Shown: positions 10,592 through 20,469 of the stretch, piece after piece
Numbering within the stretch: the stretch's first letter is position 1
How the letters are laid out: every line of letters starts with the position of its first letter
Assembly (NCBI GenBank): GCA_030849065.1
Contig: JASAON010001561.1
Location: forward strand, 1-56,164
Reading direction: 5' to 3'
Length of the DNA stretch: 56,164 nt
Origin: Jaenimonas drosophilae
Taxonomy: Eukaryota > Euglenozoa > Kinetoplastea > Trypanosomatida > Trypanosomatidae
Position numbers and translations under genes: made by a program
Notes under the pieces: generated by a model
What the model saw: the letters and a program-made list of their open reading frames with translations, nothing else
The model's database searches: none
Told to the model about the DNA's origin: nothing

Positions 10592-11884
10592 ATGGGTTAC
10601 TTTAATACTGGTGAGTTGAAGGTTGTGGCAAAAAAGGTGCTTTTAGGCCAAGCAATCTCATTTTTGAATTCAGTAACTGGAGTATCAACCACGAAGCTGG
10701 TGAACAATGATGCGAGCTATCCCCTTTTGCAGTCAATTACGTCGTATCTGTTCATCTTCTTGGTGTATGGGCCGCTGTTCATCTTTTTCTTGCATCGATA
10801 CCGTGGAAAGTCATTTTCCAACTTTGCATTTCTACAGAACTGGTGGAAGTACGCAATTCTCGGTTTTGTTGATTTGGAGGCCAATTATTTAGTTGTGCTA
10901 GCATATCAGTACACCAACATGATGTCTATCCAGCTGTTGGACTGTTTCACTATTCCATGTGTCTTAGTCCTCAGTCTCGTGATTTTGAAGATGAGATTTG
11001 GACCAGCGCATGTGCTGGGCTGCATTGTCGCGCTCGGTGGCATGGGTCTACTGATCTATTTGGATGCTGGTGGGCTATCGTACACGGGTGACAAAGGTAA
11101 AGAGGTACTTGGTGATATATTATGCCTTTTGTCCAGCTGCTGCTATGCACTAAGCAATGTACTGACTGAATGGTTTATCAAGCCGAAAGAATTGGCACCG
11201 TTGGCTGACCGAGGCGCTGAGCAGTTGGGGATGGATACTCAAACTCAGCAGGGCGTGCCAACAGCTGAAAACGTTCCCTCTGAAAAGTTTGTCACTCTTG
11301 ATGATGAGCCTGCTCAAAACGCGGAAAACCAAGATCAAGGTGATGACGATGCACAGGAGGTTCCACCTGTTCCCATCTATCTTCCAGTAATTGAAAACCT
11401 TGCGATGATGTCGGCTTTTGCACTGTGCTTTGCCACAGCCCAGTTCTTTATCCTGGAGTGGAAAACCTTTGCGCCACGCCGAAAAAAATGGACAAGCGAA
11501 GACTGGCTTTTCCAGATGGTTTTTGGAATTACCATGTTGTGTCTGTACACAGGAATGCCGACGTTGTTTCTCATTACTAGTGCCGCATTTGCGAACATCT
11601 CACTACTAACAGCCGACATTTACTCAATTCTGTGGAACGTCACAATATTCAGTATATATCCATCAGCTTACTTTCTCTTTGCGTACATAATAATTGTGTG
11701 CGGTATTTTGTTGTACAATCTCCCCGATGTTGCTAAGTCGTCATGGATGTCCAACTGGAACTTTCTCTCAGGCTGCCGTGGAGGGAATCCAAAAGAAGAA
11801 GATGCTCGTGGTGTGTTGAACAAACCGGAAAGAACGGAAATGGCAAGTGATCCACATAACTCAAAGATCGAAACGCCAAGATAG
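10592..11884 (+). CDS. SLC35F1/F2-type solute carrier (drug/metabolite transporter superfamily)
   Basis: 430 residues from the ATG at 10592 (the frame extends upstream only to a TTG). Repeated hydrophobic segments fit the ten-span SLC35F (DUF914) family. Recognisable stretches are FVDLEANYLVVLAYQYT, MMSIQLLDCFTIPCVLVLS and DILCLLSSCCYALSNVLTEW, which match the conserved layout of SLC35F1/F2/F6 proteins. A hydrophilic acidic insert of about 70 residues (rich in Gln, Glu and Asp, around residues 200-270) lies in the central loop between the two five-helix halves, and the C-terminus is a charged tail. SLC35 members carry nucleotide sugars or related organic substrates, but the substrate of the F branch is poorly defined and I make no claim about it. 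Location is probably an internal membrane or the plasma membrane. It is the first gene of the plus-strand unit. Confidence 0.85.
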   Translation: MGYFNTGELKVVAKKVLLGQAISFLNSVTGVSTTKLVNNDASYPLLQSITSYLFIFLVYGPLFIFFLHRYRGKSFSNFAFLQNWWKYAILGFVDLEANYLVVLAYQYTNMMSIQLLDCFTIPCVLVLSLVILKMRFGPAHVLGCIVALGGMGLLIYLDAGGLSYTGDKGKEVLGDILCLLSSCCYALSNVLTEWFIKPKELAPLADRGAEQLGMDTQTQQGVPTAENVPSEKFVTLDDEPAQNAENQDQGDDDAQEVPPVPIYLPVIENLAMMSAFALCFATAQFFILEWKTFAPRRKKWTSEDWLFQMVFGITMLCLYTGMPTLFLITSAAFANISLLTADIYSILWNVTIFSIYPSAYFLFAYIIIVCGILLYNLPDVAKSSWMSNWNFLSGCRGGNPKEEDARGVLNKPERTEMASDPHNSKIETPR

Positions 11885-12108
11885 TCAATTTTTCTCCATT
11901 AATACAACTTTCTGAATTGGGGCTGCGGCGCTACGTTGCCTGCATGCGATACTAATAAACTGCTCATGATGCCGTTTATGCTATCTCCCAACTCCTTAAT
12001 TTTTTATATCGTTGGCATAAACGCGGCGCTCGTTCACAGCGTTATTGACAATAGAAGAGGTTTCTTTCCGCTGAGTTCTCCGTGTTCAGCTCAACAGGTG
12101 TATGAGGC

Positions 12109-13446
12109 ATGAGATCACTTGGTAATGCACTGTTTGTGGTTATGGGATCCACCGGCTCGGGCAAGTCTAGCTTGGCAGTTGATTTGGCCGTGAGACTGAA
12201 GTGTGATTTCAATTTTGAGGCTGTCGGAATAATCAATTGTGATGCTCAGCAATTCTATGAGGATCTTCCCGTTGCCACCAATAAAGTTACTTCGTCTGAA
12301 ATGAAGGGGATTCCTCATTTTTTCATTGGGTTTCTCGATCGAGACGACCGTACTGTGCGGCCCCCTGAAGAACCGTATTGCGGAGCTGACGTTCATGTCG
12401 ATCATCCAGATATCAAAGATGATGCTGAGGAGTTTAATGTGGATCAGTATTCAAAGAGGGTTTGCTCATTCATTGGTGGATACTTCAATACAAACAGAAA
12501 TTCATGTCTTCTCCTTTGCGGGGGTACGTGCTACTATCTCCAGTCTGTGATCTTCTCCAATATGCTGACGCCATTATCTGAGGAGATGCATGACGAACGT
12601 TCTCCCATAGAGGATGTGCCAGATGAAGAGTTGTGGGAAAGGATTAATGAAGTTGATCCTGTCATTGCTGATCGTTACCATCCGAATGACACCAGAAGAC
12701 TGCGAAGATTACTTCAGATTCACCATATAGCGGGAGAGAAGCCTTCTGATGTGTACCGGATGAAACCTCCCAGCCTGCGGTATGCCGCTGCAAGCTGTTT
12801 TTTCATATGGTGCTATATCGAGCCGTCACATTTGGGGACATGTTTAGACCAGCGTGTTGATGCTATGGTGGATAATGGTCTGGTGACGGAGGTCGAAGAT
12901 TTTTGGAGTGAATGCGAGCAAAACTCACATCACTCAATATCTGATGCAATTGGCTACAAGGAATTCCACGAGTACTTGATGGATAGTGGTGGCCCTCATA
13001 GGGACGCGTCTTTAAGAACCGCCGTTGCGAAAGTTAAGTCAAATACCCGTCGATACGCGAGACAACAAGTCCGGTGGATTCGCAATCGTTTTGTACGTCA
13101 ATTTGCAAGTATCGCGGATTTTCCTCCAGAGCATTTTGTGCAGATTTCACCGTCGCCCACAACTGGCCTCTATGACGGCGCTGCGGTTCTGGGCTATTGT
13201 TTGGCAGGCCAAGGACCTCCAGAATATTCATCTCATCCCCTGAAGGCCAGTGGCGATGATGTGAAGGCTGTTCATCAAGAGTTCTGTGAAGTTTGCAATA
13301 CGAGGATTTGCGGGAGAGATCAATTCGAACTTCATCTAAAATCCAAGCGGCATCGTGGTTCACTACGGAGGAAGGAGCTCGAGCGTCGACAACTTCTGGA
13401 TTTTGGGAGGGTCCTTCCACCTTTAAAGAGAGTGAAGCGCGACTAA
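12109..13446 (+). CDS. TRIT1: tRNA dimethylallyltransferase (isopentenyltransferase) with C-terminal zinc finger
   Basis: 445 residues from the ATG at 12109. It transfers a dimethylallyl group to the N6 of adenosine 37 in tRNAs reading UNN codons (MiaA/Mod5/TRIT1 family). Visible features are an N-terminal P-loop GSTGSGKS (13-20), the catalytic-site region INCDAQQFYEDLPVATNKV with Asp45, the GGTCYYLQS stretch, and ARQQVRWIRNR near the tRNA-binding end. A C2H2 finger of the U1/matrin type (C-x2-C-x12-H-x5-H, about residues 391-413) is present, as in eukaryotic Mod5/TRIT1 and unlike bacterial MiaA. The length fits the eukaryotic family. No clear mitochondrial presequence is seen, although the enzyme acts in several compartments in other eukaryotes. 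Downstream, the SPP gene follows after a strong trans-splice signal. Confidence 0.93.
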   Translation: MRSLGNALFVVMGSTGSGKSSLAVDLAVRLKCDFNFEAVGIINCDAQQFYEDLPVATNKVTSSEMKGIPHFFIGFLDRDDRTVRPPEEPYCGADVHVDHPDIKDDAEEFNVDQYSKRVCSFIGGYFNTNRNSCLLLCGGTCYYLQSVIFSNMLTPLSEEMHDERSPIEDVPDEELWERINEVDPVIADRYHPNDTRRLRRLLQIHHIAGEKPSDVYRMKPPSLRYAAASCFFIWCYIEPSHLGTCLDQRVDAMVDNGLVTEVEDFWSECEQNSHHSISDAIGYKEFHEYLMDSGGPHRDASLRTAVAKVKSNTRRYARQQVRWIRNRFVRQFASIADFPPEHFVQISPSPTTGLYDGAAVLGYCLAGQGPPEYSSHPLKASGDDVKAVHQEFCEVCNTRICGRDQFELHLKSKRHRGSLRRKELERRQLLDFGRVLPPLKRVKRD

Positions 13447-13514
13447 TCAATTTGTACTCGCTGTTAACTGAAAATAGTTGATGGTTTTTGCGCTCGTGGC
13501 CATCTCATCGTCGC

Positions 13515-13560
13515 ATTCTTTTTCTGTTCTCTCCCTCTTTTGCTGCTCCATCTCTTTCAG
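13515..13560 (+). promoter_or_regulatory. Polypyrimidine tract and AG acceptor for SPP mRNA
   Basis: An almost pure C/T tract of about 45 bases ends in CAG at 13558-13560, 17 bases before the SPP start codon at 13578. It is one of the clearest spliced-leader acceptor sites in the window and argues against using the upstream TTG as start. Confidence 0.7.
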
Positions 13561-13577
13561 GTAGTTTTGCTTTGACG

Positions 13578-14480
13578 ATGACCCAGCTCTTTTTAGCTCT
13601 GGCTTTCTTGGCAACAGGGGCAGTAGCAACTGCCGCCGTTGGATCTGCGAGGAATCTCCATAGAGTGACCAGTTGTAAAAAGGCAGAAATGAGTTACATT
13701 GGCACTGAAGATGCGTTGCTGTTCCCAATCAGTGGCTCAGTTATTCTGTTTTCACTGTACGTTTTGTTAAGGTTCATTCCCATGGATTTCTTCAACATTC
13801 TGCTATCGTTCTATCTGTGTGCAGTTGGGGCTTTGTCACTTGTACCATTGTTAACACCGATTGGAAGAACATCGACAGGCTGCTGGATACTAGGTGGGGC
13901 CATAGCCATATGTTCCTTCTATTACCAGTTTTGGATAGCAAATAATATTCTCGCTTTTGCTTTGGCGGTAAGTTCATTGGAATCAATTCATGTGTCGAGA
14001 TTCCTTAACTCTGCTGTTCTTCTTGTCGGGTTGTTTGCATATGATGTCTTTTGGGTCTATGGGACTGACGTCATGCTGACGGTGGCAACCAAGGTAGATG
14101 GCCCCATAAAATTTCTGTTTCCTCAAAGCTTGTTTGGAAATCACGAAAAGAAGAGTCTGCTGGGACTGGGGGATATTGTTATCCCTGGCTTTTTTATTGC
14201 GCAAACGCTTGTGTATTCGCGACTCTACGTGAAACGAGGTAACTTTTACTACTACGTTTCTCTCGGTGCTTATTTCCTGAGTCTTGTGAACACAATGATT
14301 GTTATGGTGGTATTTGAGCATGGTCAGCCAGCTCTCCTTTTTATTGTACCGTGGCTACTTCTGTCTTTCTTTATTGCCAATGCTGTTAAGGGAGACCTAT
14401 GGAAAGCCATTCAGTTTGATTCTGACTGTCTTCTTGAGACGAACGAAGTGACAGCGAGTGCTGAAAAAAAGAGTCAGTAG
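13578..14480 (+). CDS. SPP: Signal peptide peptidase (presenilin-type intramembrane aspartyl protease)
   Basis: 300 residues from the ATG at 13578; the open frame begins upstream at a TTG that would lie before the trans-splice site. The protein is strongly hydrophobic with about nine membrane spans. It carries the three signatures of the family: YD (Tyr155-Asp156, in LFAYDVFWVYG), GLGD (196-199, in LLGLGDIVIPG) and PAL (251-253, in GQPALLF). The two aspartates Asp156 and Asp199 are the catalytic pair. SPP cleaves signal-peptide remnants and tail-anchored proteins within the ER membrane. The length is somewhat short compared with the human protein, mostly at the N-terminus and in the C-terminal tail. 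I see no KKXX retrieval signal; the tail ends in KKSQ. All catalytic residues are present, so it should be active. Confidence 0.93.
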   Translation: MTQLFLALAFLATGAVATAAVGSARNLHRVTSCKKAEMSYIGTEDALLFPISGSVILFSLYVLLRFIPMDFFNILLSFYLCAVGALSLVPLLTPIGRTSTGCWILGGAIAICSFYYQFWIANNILAFALAVSSLESIHVSRFLNSAVLLVGLFAYDVFWVYGTDVMLTVATKVDGPIKFLFPQSLFGNHEKKSLLGLGDIVIPGFFIAQTLVYSRLYVKRGNFYYYVSLGAYFLSLVNTMIVMVVFEHGQPALLFIVPWLLLSFFIANAVKGDLWKAIQFDSDCLLETNEVTASAEKKSQ

Positions 14481-14706
14481 CTTGGCGAACTTACCACAAT
14501 TCTTTGAATGCCTTACTCCACTCTTAGGCAACGATTCCCCATGCTGGGCATGCTGGTGTTTTGATTCCTCTGATAATCTCTCTCCGTTTCTCTGTGCTTG
14601 CCACACTATAAGTATCTGTTCAGTTGAGGCTTATCTGCTGGGATTAAACACTCTCAGCAGCAAATATCTCAGTTTCTGTGTAGTGCGGTATAAGCTCTCG
14701 AATAGA

Positions 14707-16233
14707 ATGCTTCGTAGTACCTTAATCCGCCGTTGCAATGTTGCACTGAAGACTCAGAGCAAAACGTCTACTGCTTCACACCAAGCAGCAGTGAAGCATC
14801 AATCTGGAAATTTGCTCAACACAGTATGGGAAGGACTACGTCATGTTTATCACGGGTTTCGCTTGTTTTTCATCAACACTCGGCTGGCTTGGCGGTATTC
14901 CCGCCAGCTTAAGAAAGGAGTTGCATTGACGCGACGAGAGCGGCTTCTTCTGGAAAGCTCAACGAAAGATTTGCTACGGCTTGTCCCTTTTAGCTTTTTT
15001 ATCATTGTTCCGTTCGCTGAGTTGCTTCTCCCTGTGGCTCTGAAAATGTTTCCTGGCCTCATCCCATCAACTTTCGAGTCAGAGTCTCAGGGTCGAAACA
15101 GGGCATTTTCTGATGCGATGAAAACGCTACGGGCAAGAGAGCGAGTCATGGAATTTATTTCAGCAACAGCACTGACAACTTTCGATAAAGAACAACAAGA
15201 GGTTATCAGGCGGAATGCAATGGGTGACTCAATTACACCAAAGGATATTCGTCTGGTTGCACCATATTTCCACCCCGACGGACCGTTTAGCGTGTACAAA
15301 ATTCCGAACAGTATTGTTCTAGCACTGGGAAGGATTGTTGGTGTGAACAAGTGGTATTACTCATTTTTACCCAAACAGGTGGTCTCATCCATCATGAGAC
15401 GGCAGATCCTTCGTCAGTATCACTCTGTGCGTGAAGATGACCGCTTCATTCGTGTTGAGGGCACTGAGAACCTGACTCATGATGAACTCATTAAGGCGAA
15501 CCAGATGCGTGGCATGCGGTGGACAGAGAGCAGCGAGACACTGCGGGTTCAGGTGGAATGGTGGAGCTCACTGGCCCGAGATCCTCAAGTTCCTTACAAT
15601 ACACTGTTCTGGATCAAGCCTACCCGCTATAGTCTGCGAAAAACGATGAATAATATCCCAGTTGAACAGCGTCGTCAGCTCCTAGGTATCCAGAACCTCT
15701 CTGAGAGTGTGCGATCCAGCTTAGAGGCGTTGTGTGATACGGTAGACACAGTGTCAAAAATCGAAGATGAGCCAAAGACAGTGGACAAACTGCTGAGGAA
15801 GATTGAGGACATTACGGATTCAGCCAAGAGAAGCGACAACGATATTGCTATTCAGGGAATTCAAGTTTCTCTTGGCGCATTTTTGACTGAGGAAAATGTC
15901 AAGAAAATGTTCGAAAAGATTCAGAAGACAAAGTTGGCAGAAGAGCCAATTGTGGTATCTGATGTTATTGAGTGTATTGGACAGGAGACCCACAACTCTA
16001 GTCACGTCGTCTCGACGCTCTTCGATGCGTTTGACTACGGCGCGGGATCGAAAGTGATAAGCGAAAAGGCAGTGTTGGCAATTGGCGCGCGCTGCCGTGA
16101 GGCAGTCAAAGACCCTGCAACGCAAACAGCTTCTTCAAGTGAGCCGAAAGAGTCTCCGCGTGTGGACAAGGAGCAAAAACACGAAGATACGAAACACGAA
16201 CACGGAGAGAAGCCTCCGAGCACACTGCAGTGA
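14707..16233 (+). CDS. LETM1: LETM1-like mitochondrial inner-membrane protein
   Basis: 508 residues from the ATG at 14707. The frame is open further upstream but would overlap the SPP gene, and the chosen ATG begins a good mitochondrial presequence (MLRSTLIRRCNVALK). The LETM1 signature LVPFSFFIIVPFAELLLPV followed by FPGLIPSTF lies at about residues 90-120, with the ribosome-binding-like LETM1 domain after it (to about residue 330, including the WKP-like FWIKPTRYSLRK stretch). The C-terminal third is charged and helical, and I did not find a convincing EF-hand. LETM1 proteins mediate K+/H+ (or Ca2+/H+) exchange and volume homeostasis across the mitochondrial inner membrane, and the trypanosome orthologue is required for mitochondrial K+ homeostasis. 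Confidence 0.92.
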   Translation: MLRSTLIRRCNVALKTQSKTSTASHQAAVKHQSGNLLNTVWEGLRHVYHGFRLFFINTRLAWRYSRQLKKGVALTRRERLLLESSTKDLLRLVPFSFFIIVPFAELLLPVALKMFPGLIPSTFESESQGRNRAFSDAMKTLRARERVMEFISATALTTFDKEQQEVIRRNAMGDSITPKDIRLVAPYFHPDGPFSVYKIPNSIVLALGRIVGVNKWYYSFLPKQVVSSIMRRQILRQYHSVREDDRFIRVEGTENLTHDELIKANQMRGMRWTESSETLRVQVEWWSSLARDPQVPYNTLFWIKPTRYSLRKTMNNIPVEQRRQLLGIQNLSESVRSSLEALCDTVDTVSKIEDEPKTVDKLLRKIEDITDSAKRSDNDIAIQGIQVSLGAFLTEENVKKMFEKIQKTKLAEEPIVVSDVIECIGQETHNSSHVVSTLFDAFDYGAGSKVISEKAVLAIGARCREAVKDPATQTASSSEPKESPRVDKEQKHEDTKHEHGEKPPSTLQ

Positions 16234-17465
16234 CAGGGGATAGCATGAGGTGCCTTATGCTGCCGACACTTGTTGCAGCGTGTCATGCGGTACCCAAGTT
16301 GGTCGCAAATAGGAGCATCCTTTCCTCTGCATCTTCCGTAACCAACACTTCGTATCCGCAGTGCTTTCATGTTTTGGTATAGTGATTGATGGGAGGGAGC
16401 GATGGGAACTCCTTGGGCTCGTTCACAAGCCCTGACGGAGGCGTACGATATACACACAACTGATTGATCAATTTCCCAACCGACATCGGGAGGTATACGA
16501 GCTTGTTGCATCGGATGCTGTTACTTCTTCTTCCCCTAAAGTGGACGAAGGATAGTGCTTCGGGCGCTGCATTCGGGTTCCACAGGACGGTCACTAACCT
16601 AGAAGATTCAGTTAATGAAAGGGCTAAGACTGTTCCCATTGCTTCCATTGCTCTGATACCACTCACTTTCAACGCCATGCTATCTATGGCGAGCGGAAAA
16701 AGTCTGCCCAAATCTCGTTGTGCGGGTGAAACATGCTCAGCCTAACTTACTTGCTTTTACTCATTGTCTTTCAAGATTTGTGAACAGTGGTAGAATAGTG
16801 GGCCAATCCATGGAGCCGTGCCATTCATCTCGACGACCTATCTGATTCAGAACACGATGAACAGAGCGACGATATTATTTCCTATGTTGTTTAATAGCAT
16901 CAACACTCTTTTCGCGAGAGGTTATGGCATCTATTTTTTTTTTCCTGATAGTCCACTTCATTGGTGTGTATAGGGCACGCCCATGTTAGGCGCGTACACA
17001 GTGCCTGGAGTTTCCTCTACAATGCCATTTTCTTGCATCACAGTCCTGTGCAACTACAAAATACTTGCTACATCATTGCACCCATGATTGATCTGTACAT
17101 ACCGTGGTGTGTGTGGTCGGCAGCACGGTTCGCGCGCGTGTATATTCTTGGATCCAGTATAACGTTCTCTGCATTAAGTGTTTGGTATTGAGCATTGACG
17201 TACGGTAGACAATAGATGCTGAGTAGGGTTTCTTTGATATCACGCGACGCGGTACCTCGCAGTCTTCCTCTGCCATTCGGATGCTAAGTTCCGGCCCATG
17301 TGGAATTGTTCTGAATTGTTGTGCTTTGGTGACTCCTGCGTAAATTTTGAGGTGTAGCACAGGTGCTTCGTGTGTCGTGTCTTCACACGTTCACGCTGCG
17401 CATTTTTGATTGTAACTGGGGTGCTAGAAAAGAGACAAGGGATTCACCGCTCTGTGAGCGTTGCG
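16234..17465. other. Long intergenic region after LETM1
   Basis: About 1.2 kb with only short frames lacking recognisable features (for example 16464-16745 plus and 16367-16711 minus). It should contain the LETM1 3' untranslated region and the leader of the next gene. I see no tRNA, repeat or mobile element. Confidence 0.4.
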
Positions 17466-17993
17466 ATGCGATGCGGCAACCAACCTACTCGGTCACTAGC
17501 CGACGTTAGTGAACCTCCGAAGAAACTTTATCAACCAGAGTTTTTTAAAAAGACCCGTCATGACTTTGAAACTATCTCAGACGGATGCGAGTTGAAACAT
17601 GAGACCCCTTTAAATGACGCAGAGATCACAACTACCGTTTTCTGGGGATCGGATATGCTTCACCGCGAGGGATTCCATGGTGAGGTTCCCGTAGACTTCC
17701 AAGGAGCATCGCTGCGAGCAGAATTTGTTGATGCTGCGTCAGTGGCACAGGATCAGTATTGTTTCAACTCTTACCATAACTCTCGACAATGCAAGGGAAG
17801 TGAGGGCCACGCTGCACTCGCATTATACAACAGTATTCCATTATCCGCGCCCGCAGACACAGGCGCACGTATGCAGCCATTCCCAGCCGTGAGACGCCGT
17901 GCCCATGACGTTAGTCTTAGCTTTGAGAGACGGAAGCTGTACCAACAGCTCTGTGAGCTCTATTTTCTGCTCCACAAAACATTTTCTTCCTGA
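17466..17993 (+). CDS. Unknown 175-residue soluble protein
   Basis: An open frame of 175 codons from the ATG at 17466 (non-ATG extension possible to 17370). I do not recognise the family. The protein has no signal peptide or membrane span. It begins MRCGNQPTRSLADVSEPPKK, has a middle part rich in aromatic and acidic residues (TTVFWGSDMLHREGF, DQYCFNSYHNSRQCKG), and ends in a basic helical segment (ERRKLYQQLCELYFLL). Composition does not look low-complexity, and the frame sits at normal spacing between LETM1 and OvoA on the same strand, so I consider it a real gene. The short linear aromatic motifs would fit a structural protein such as a flagellar microtubule-associated factor, but this is only a guess. 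Confidence 0.6.
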   Translation: MRCGNQPTRSLADVSEPPKKLYQPEFFKKTRHDFETISDGCELKHETPLNDAEITTTVFWGSDMLHREGFHGEVPVDFQGASLRAEFVDAASVAQDQYCFNSYHNSRQCKGSEGHAALALYNSIPLSAPADTGARMQPFPAVRRRAHDVSLSFERRKLYQQLCELYFLLHKTFSS

Positions 17994-18150
17994 AACACAG
18001 TGTCTTTGCTATCTTAACCTGCTGAACTTAATCCCCCGCCTCTGACCACGTGTGCCTTTTCTGTGGCTGTTCAACACTCTGAAATGATTGAACAGCATCT
18101 TCTTTTCTCTCCACTCTTGTCACCACGTACAGTGCTTTGCTTCCGCTAAA

Positions 18151-18182
18151 CTCTATTTTTTCTAACCTCTTTTCGAACGCAG
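18151..18182 (+). promoter_or_regulatory. Polypyrimidine tract and AG acceptor for OvoA mRNA
   Basis: A T/C-rich tract (18151-18173) is followed by the first AG at 18181-18182, 35 bases upstream of the OvoA ATG at 18217. The arrangement is typical for spliced-leader addition. Confidence 0.6.
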
Positions 18183-18216
18183 GGTTTCTCGCAAGTTTGA
18201 TAACTGCAATCAAGAC

Positions 18217-20469
18217 ATGGAAACGTTTCATCTGGACCACCTCAGCGAGGATGCAGCAAGTCATAGGTTCAAGTTGGGCGGCCCCAGCAACCTTCGGCAT
18301 CTACGAAGTCCCACACTCTGTGCGGGAGATGCGAGACAGAAGATGGAAGAAATTCGCCACTACGTTCACAGTACCATTGAACTTTACGAGAAAGTGTTCG
18401 ACTGTCTTGCTTCTGAAGAAGCCTTCTCGGTTCAGCCAATTCACAAGCTTAGACATCCAATGATTTTTTACTACGGGCATACTGCATCTTTTTACATCAA
18501 CAAGCTTTGTGTTGCTGGACTCACAACAAGAATCAATCCTCAGTTTGAGGAAATGTTTGCTGTTGGAGTTGATGAGATGAGCTGGGATGACCTCAATGAG
18601 GCGCACTATGCTTGGCCAACCGCCACCGAAGTCTGCCAGTACCGCCGACTGGTGCGCGATCGCCTTGATGAACTGATGACAAGTGGGAAGTATCCCTTGA
18701 ATCTTCCATTAACTTTTGATAACAGTACAAAGAATGATGCCAACTCCTTCTGGTGGGTCATTTTGATGGGTGCAGAACATGAACGCATTCACGTTGAAAC
18801 AGCTTCTGTTCACGTTCGTGAGCTTCCGCTTCAGTTTGTTCGAGGCTCGATGTCCAAATTTTGGAAACGGTGCGAAAAAGCTGGCCGTGCCCCAGCTAAT
18901 GAGCTGATTGCCATCCCTGGAGGAATTGTAAAAGTGGGTCGCTCACGAAATTCAGAGCTCTATGGATGGGATTGCGACTATTCTGACGGAATGCAGAGTG
19001 CAGACGTTCTTCCATTCAAGGCTAGTAAATACTTAGTGTCCAACACCGAGTTCCTTGATTTTGTAAAAGGTGGGGGGTACGAAACACAACGTTTCTGGGA
19101 CGAAGAGGGCTGGAATTGGGTTTCATGGAAGCAAGCGAAGCATCCTTGGTTTTGGATTCCTGATGACTCGAGGCCAAATGGGTTTGCTCTCCGTCTGCAG
19201 ACGGAGTTGATTGACTTGCCATGCGATTGGCCTTGTGAACTGAATCACTTGGAGGCACATGCCTTCTGCTCGTACAAGAGTGAGACACTCGGAACGACTA
19301 TCCGAATGCCTACCGAGGAAGAGTGGCTGCTACTGTTCGACCGATTCATTGGCCATGACCAGCCTCAATGGGGACTAAGTGCGCCAGGAAATTTGAATCT
19401 GGAACTGTACGCCAGCAGCTGCCCCGTGAACGAAAATCGCCACGGAGAGTTGTATGACGTAGTTGGAAATGTATGGCAGCATTGTGAAACTTCTGTTTAC
19501 CCATATCAAGGATTCCGCCTTCATCCGTTCTACGATGACTTTTCGCTACCAACATTTGATGGCCGCCATAAGTGCATGAAAGGTGGGGCGTGGATTAGCA
19601 CCGGAAACGAGGCAACAAGAGATGCCCGTTTTGCATTCCGTCGCCATTTTTTCCAGTTCATTGGCTTACGGTACGTTGAAGGTAGTGCGTCAGCAGCAGT
19701 GGATCACGTGACGGCTGGTGGCTTTGATCCGGCAGTGGATATGATCACTGACACGTGCTTCCGCCCCACATACCGTGATTTGTCGAATGGATGCTTGAAG
19801 ATTGCTGAGTTCGCTAAGCGGTCCTTCTCTCAGTACGCCCACATTCCAGCCAGCCGCGCTATGGATATCGCATGCGGAGCGGGCCGCGTTTCCTACGAAT
19901 TAACTTCTTCATTCGATGAGGTAATCGGTGTCGATTACTCAGCACGACTCCTCATACCCGCTTTCGCACTTCGTGAGAAGGGATCATGTCAGTACCGATG
20001 TGTAGATACCTCCGCCACAAAAACGGTTCAGAGTCGGGACTACGCGTGGGGTGCCACCAGGGAAAAGGCAACTTTTTTCCAGGCTGACCCCACGAACTTG
20101 CACGCTCATTTGGACAGCTTCGCCCTCATTGTATGCTGGAATTGCTTGGAGCGCAGCTATCGCCCATCATTCATCCCACCGCATCTCCTCGCTCGCCTGC
20201 GACCAGGTGGCTTGCTGATCATCGGAGGCGATTTCTGCTGGGATAACATCAAGAGCGATTCATCCGATACAGATACAGCCAATAATACATATACTGCTGA
20301 TCCTCTTGTCCAATCACAAGATCCGCATAATGCTGTATACGAACTTCTTGGAGGCTCGGCAAAGGTGGATCGTGTTGGCGAAGCAGTTACCATCCCAGTG
20401 GCTTTCCATGCAGAGAATATGAAAACGACAATTCGATCAATCGAACTCCGCGTTTACGTAAAGAAGTAG
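18217..20469 (+). CDS. ovoA: 5-histidylcysteine sulfoxide synthase / methyltransferase (ovothiol synthase)
   Basis: 750 residues from the ATG at 18217. It is a fusion enzyme of ovothiol A biosynthesis. The N-terminal part (about 30-200) is a DinB-like iron-binding domain with the HX3HXE site His188-His192-Glu194 (EHERIHVE), plus an upstream candidate region HPMIFYYGH. The middle (about 225-490) is an FGE-sulfatase domain, recognised by VVGNVWQHCET, MKGGAWISTGNEA and RDARFAFRRHFF. The C-terminal part (about 520-750) is a SAM-dependent methyltransferase with motif I DIACGAGRVS (from about 549). The enzyme joins cysteine to the imidazole C5 of histidine as a sulfoxide and, after C-S cleavage by a separate lyase (OvoB), methylates the histidine. 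Ovothiol is known from trypanosomatids, where it works beside trypanothione as a redox thiol. All three modules are intact. No ovoB-like gene is adjacent. Confidence 0.95.
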   Translation: METFHLDHLSEDAASHRFKLGGPSNLRHLRSPTLCAGDARQKMEEIRHYVHSTIELYEKVFDCLASEEAFSVQPIHKLRHPMIFYYGHTASFYINKLCVAGLTTRINPQFEEMFAVGVDEMSWDDLNEAHYAWPTATEVCQYRRLVRDRLDELMTSGKYPLNLPLTFDNSTKNDANSFWWVILMGAEHERIHVETASVHVRELPLQFVRGSMSKFWKRCEKAGRAPANELIAIPGGIVKVGRSRNSELYGWDCDYSDGMQSADVLPFKASKYLVSNTEFLDFVKGGGYETQRFWDEEGWNWVSWKQAKHPWFWIPDDSRPNGFALRLQTELIDLPCDWPCELNHLEAHAFCSYKSETLGTTIRMPTEEEWLLLFDRFIGHDQPQWGLSAPGNLNLELYASSCPVNENRHGELYDVVGNVWQHCETSVYPYQGFRLHPFYDDFSLPTFDGRHKCMKGGAWISTGNEATRDARFAFRRHFFQFIGLRYVEGSASAAVDHVTAGGFDPAVDMITDTCFRPTYRDLSNGCLKIAEFAKRSFSQYAHIPASRAMDIACGAGRVSYELTSSFDEVIGVDYSARLLIPAFALREKGSCQYRCVDTSATKTVQSRDYAWGATREKATFFQADPTNLHAHLDSFALIVCWNCLERSYRPSFIPPHLLARLRPGGLLIIGGDFCWDNIKSDSSDTDTANNTYTADPLVQSQDPHNAVYELLGGSAKVDRVGEAVTIPVAFHAENMKTTIRSIELRVYVKK

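Noticed and set aside
14458..14706. N-terminal extension of LETM1 from an ATG-like codon at 14458
   Set aside because: Would overlap the end of the SPP gene and bury the mitochondrial presequence that starts at 14707.
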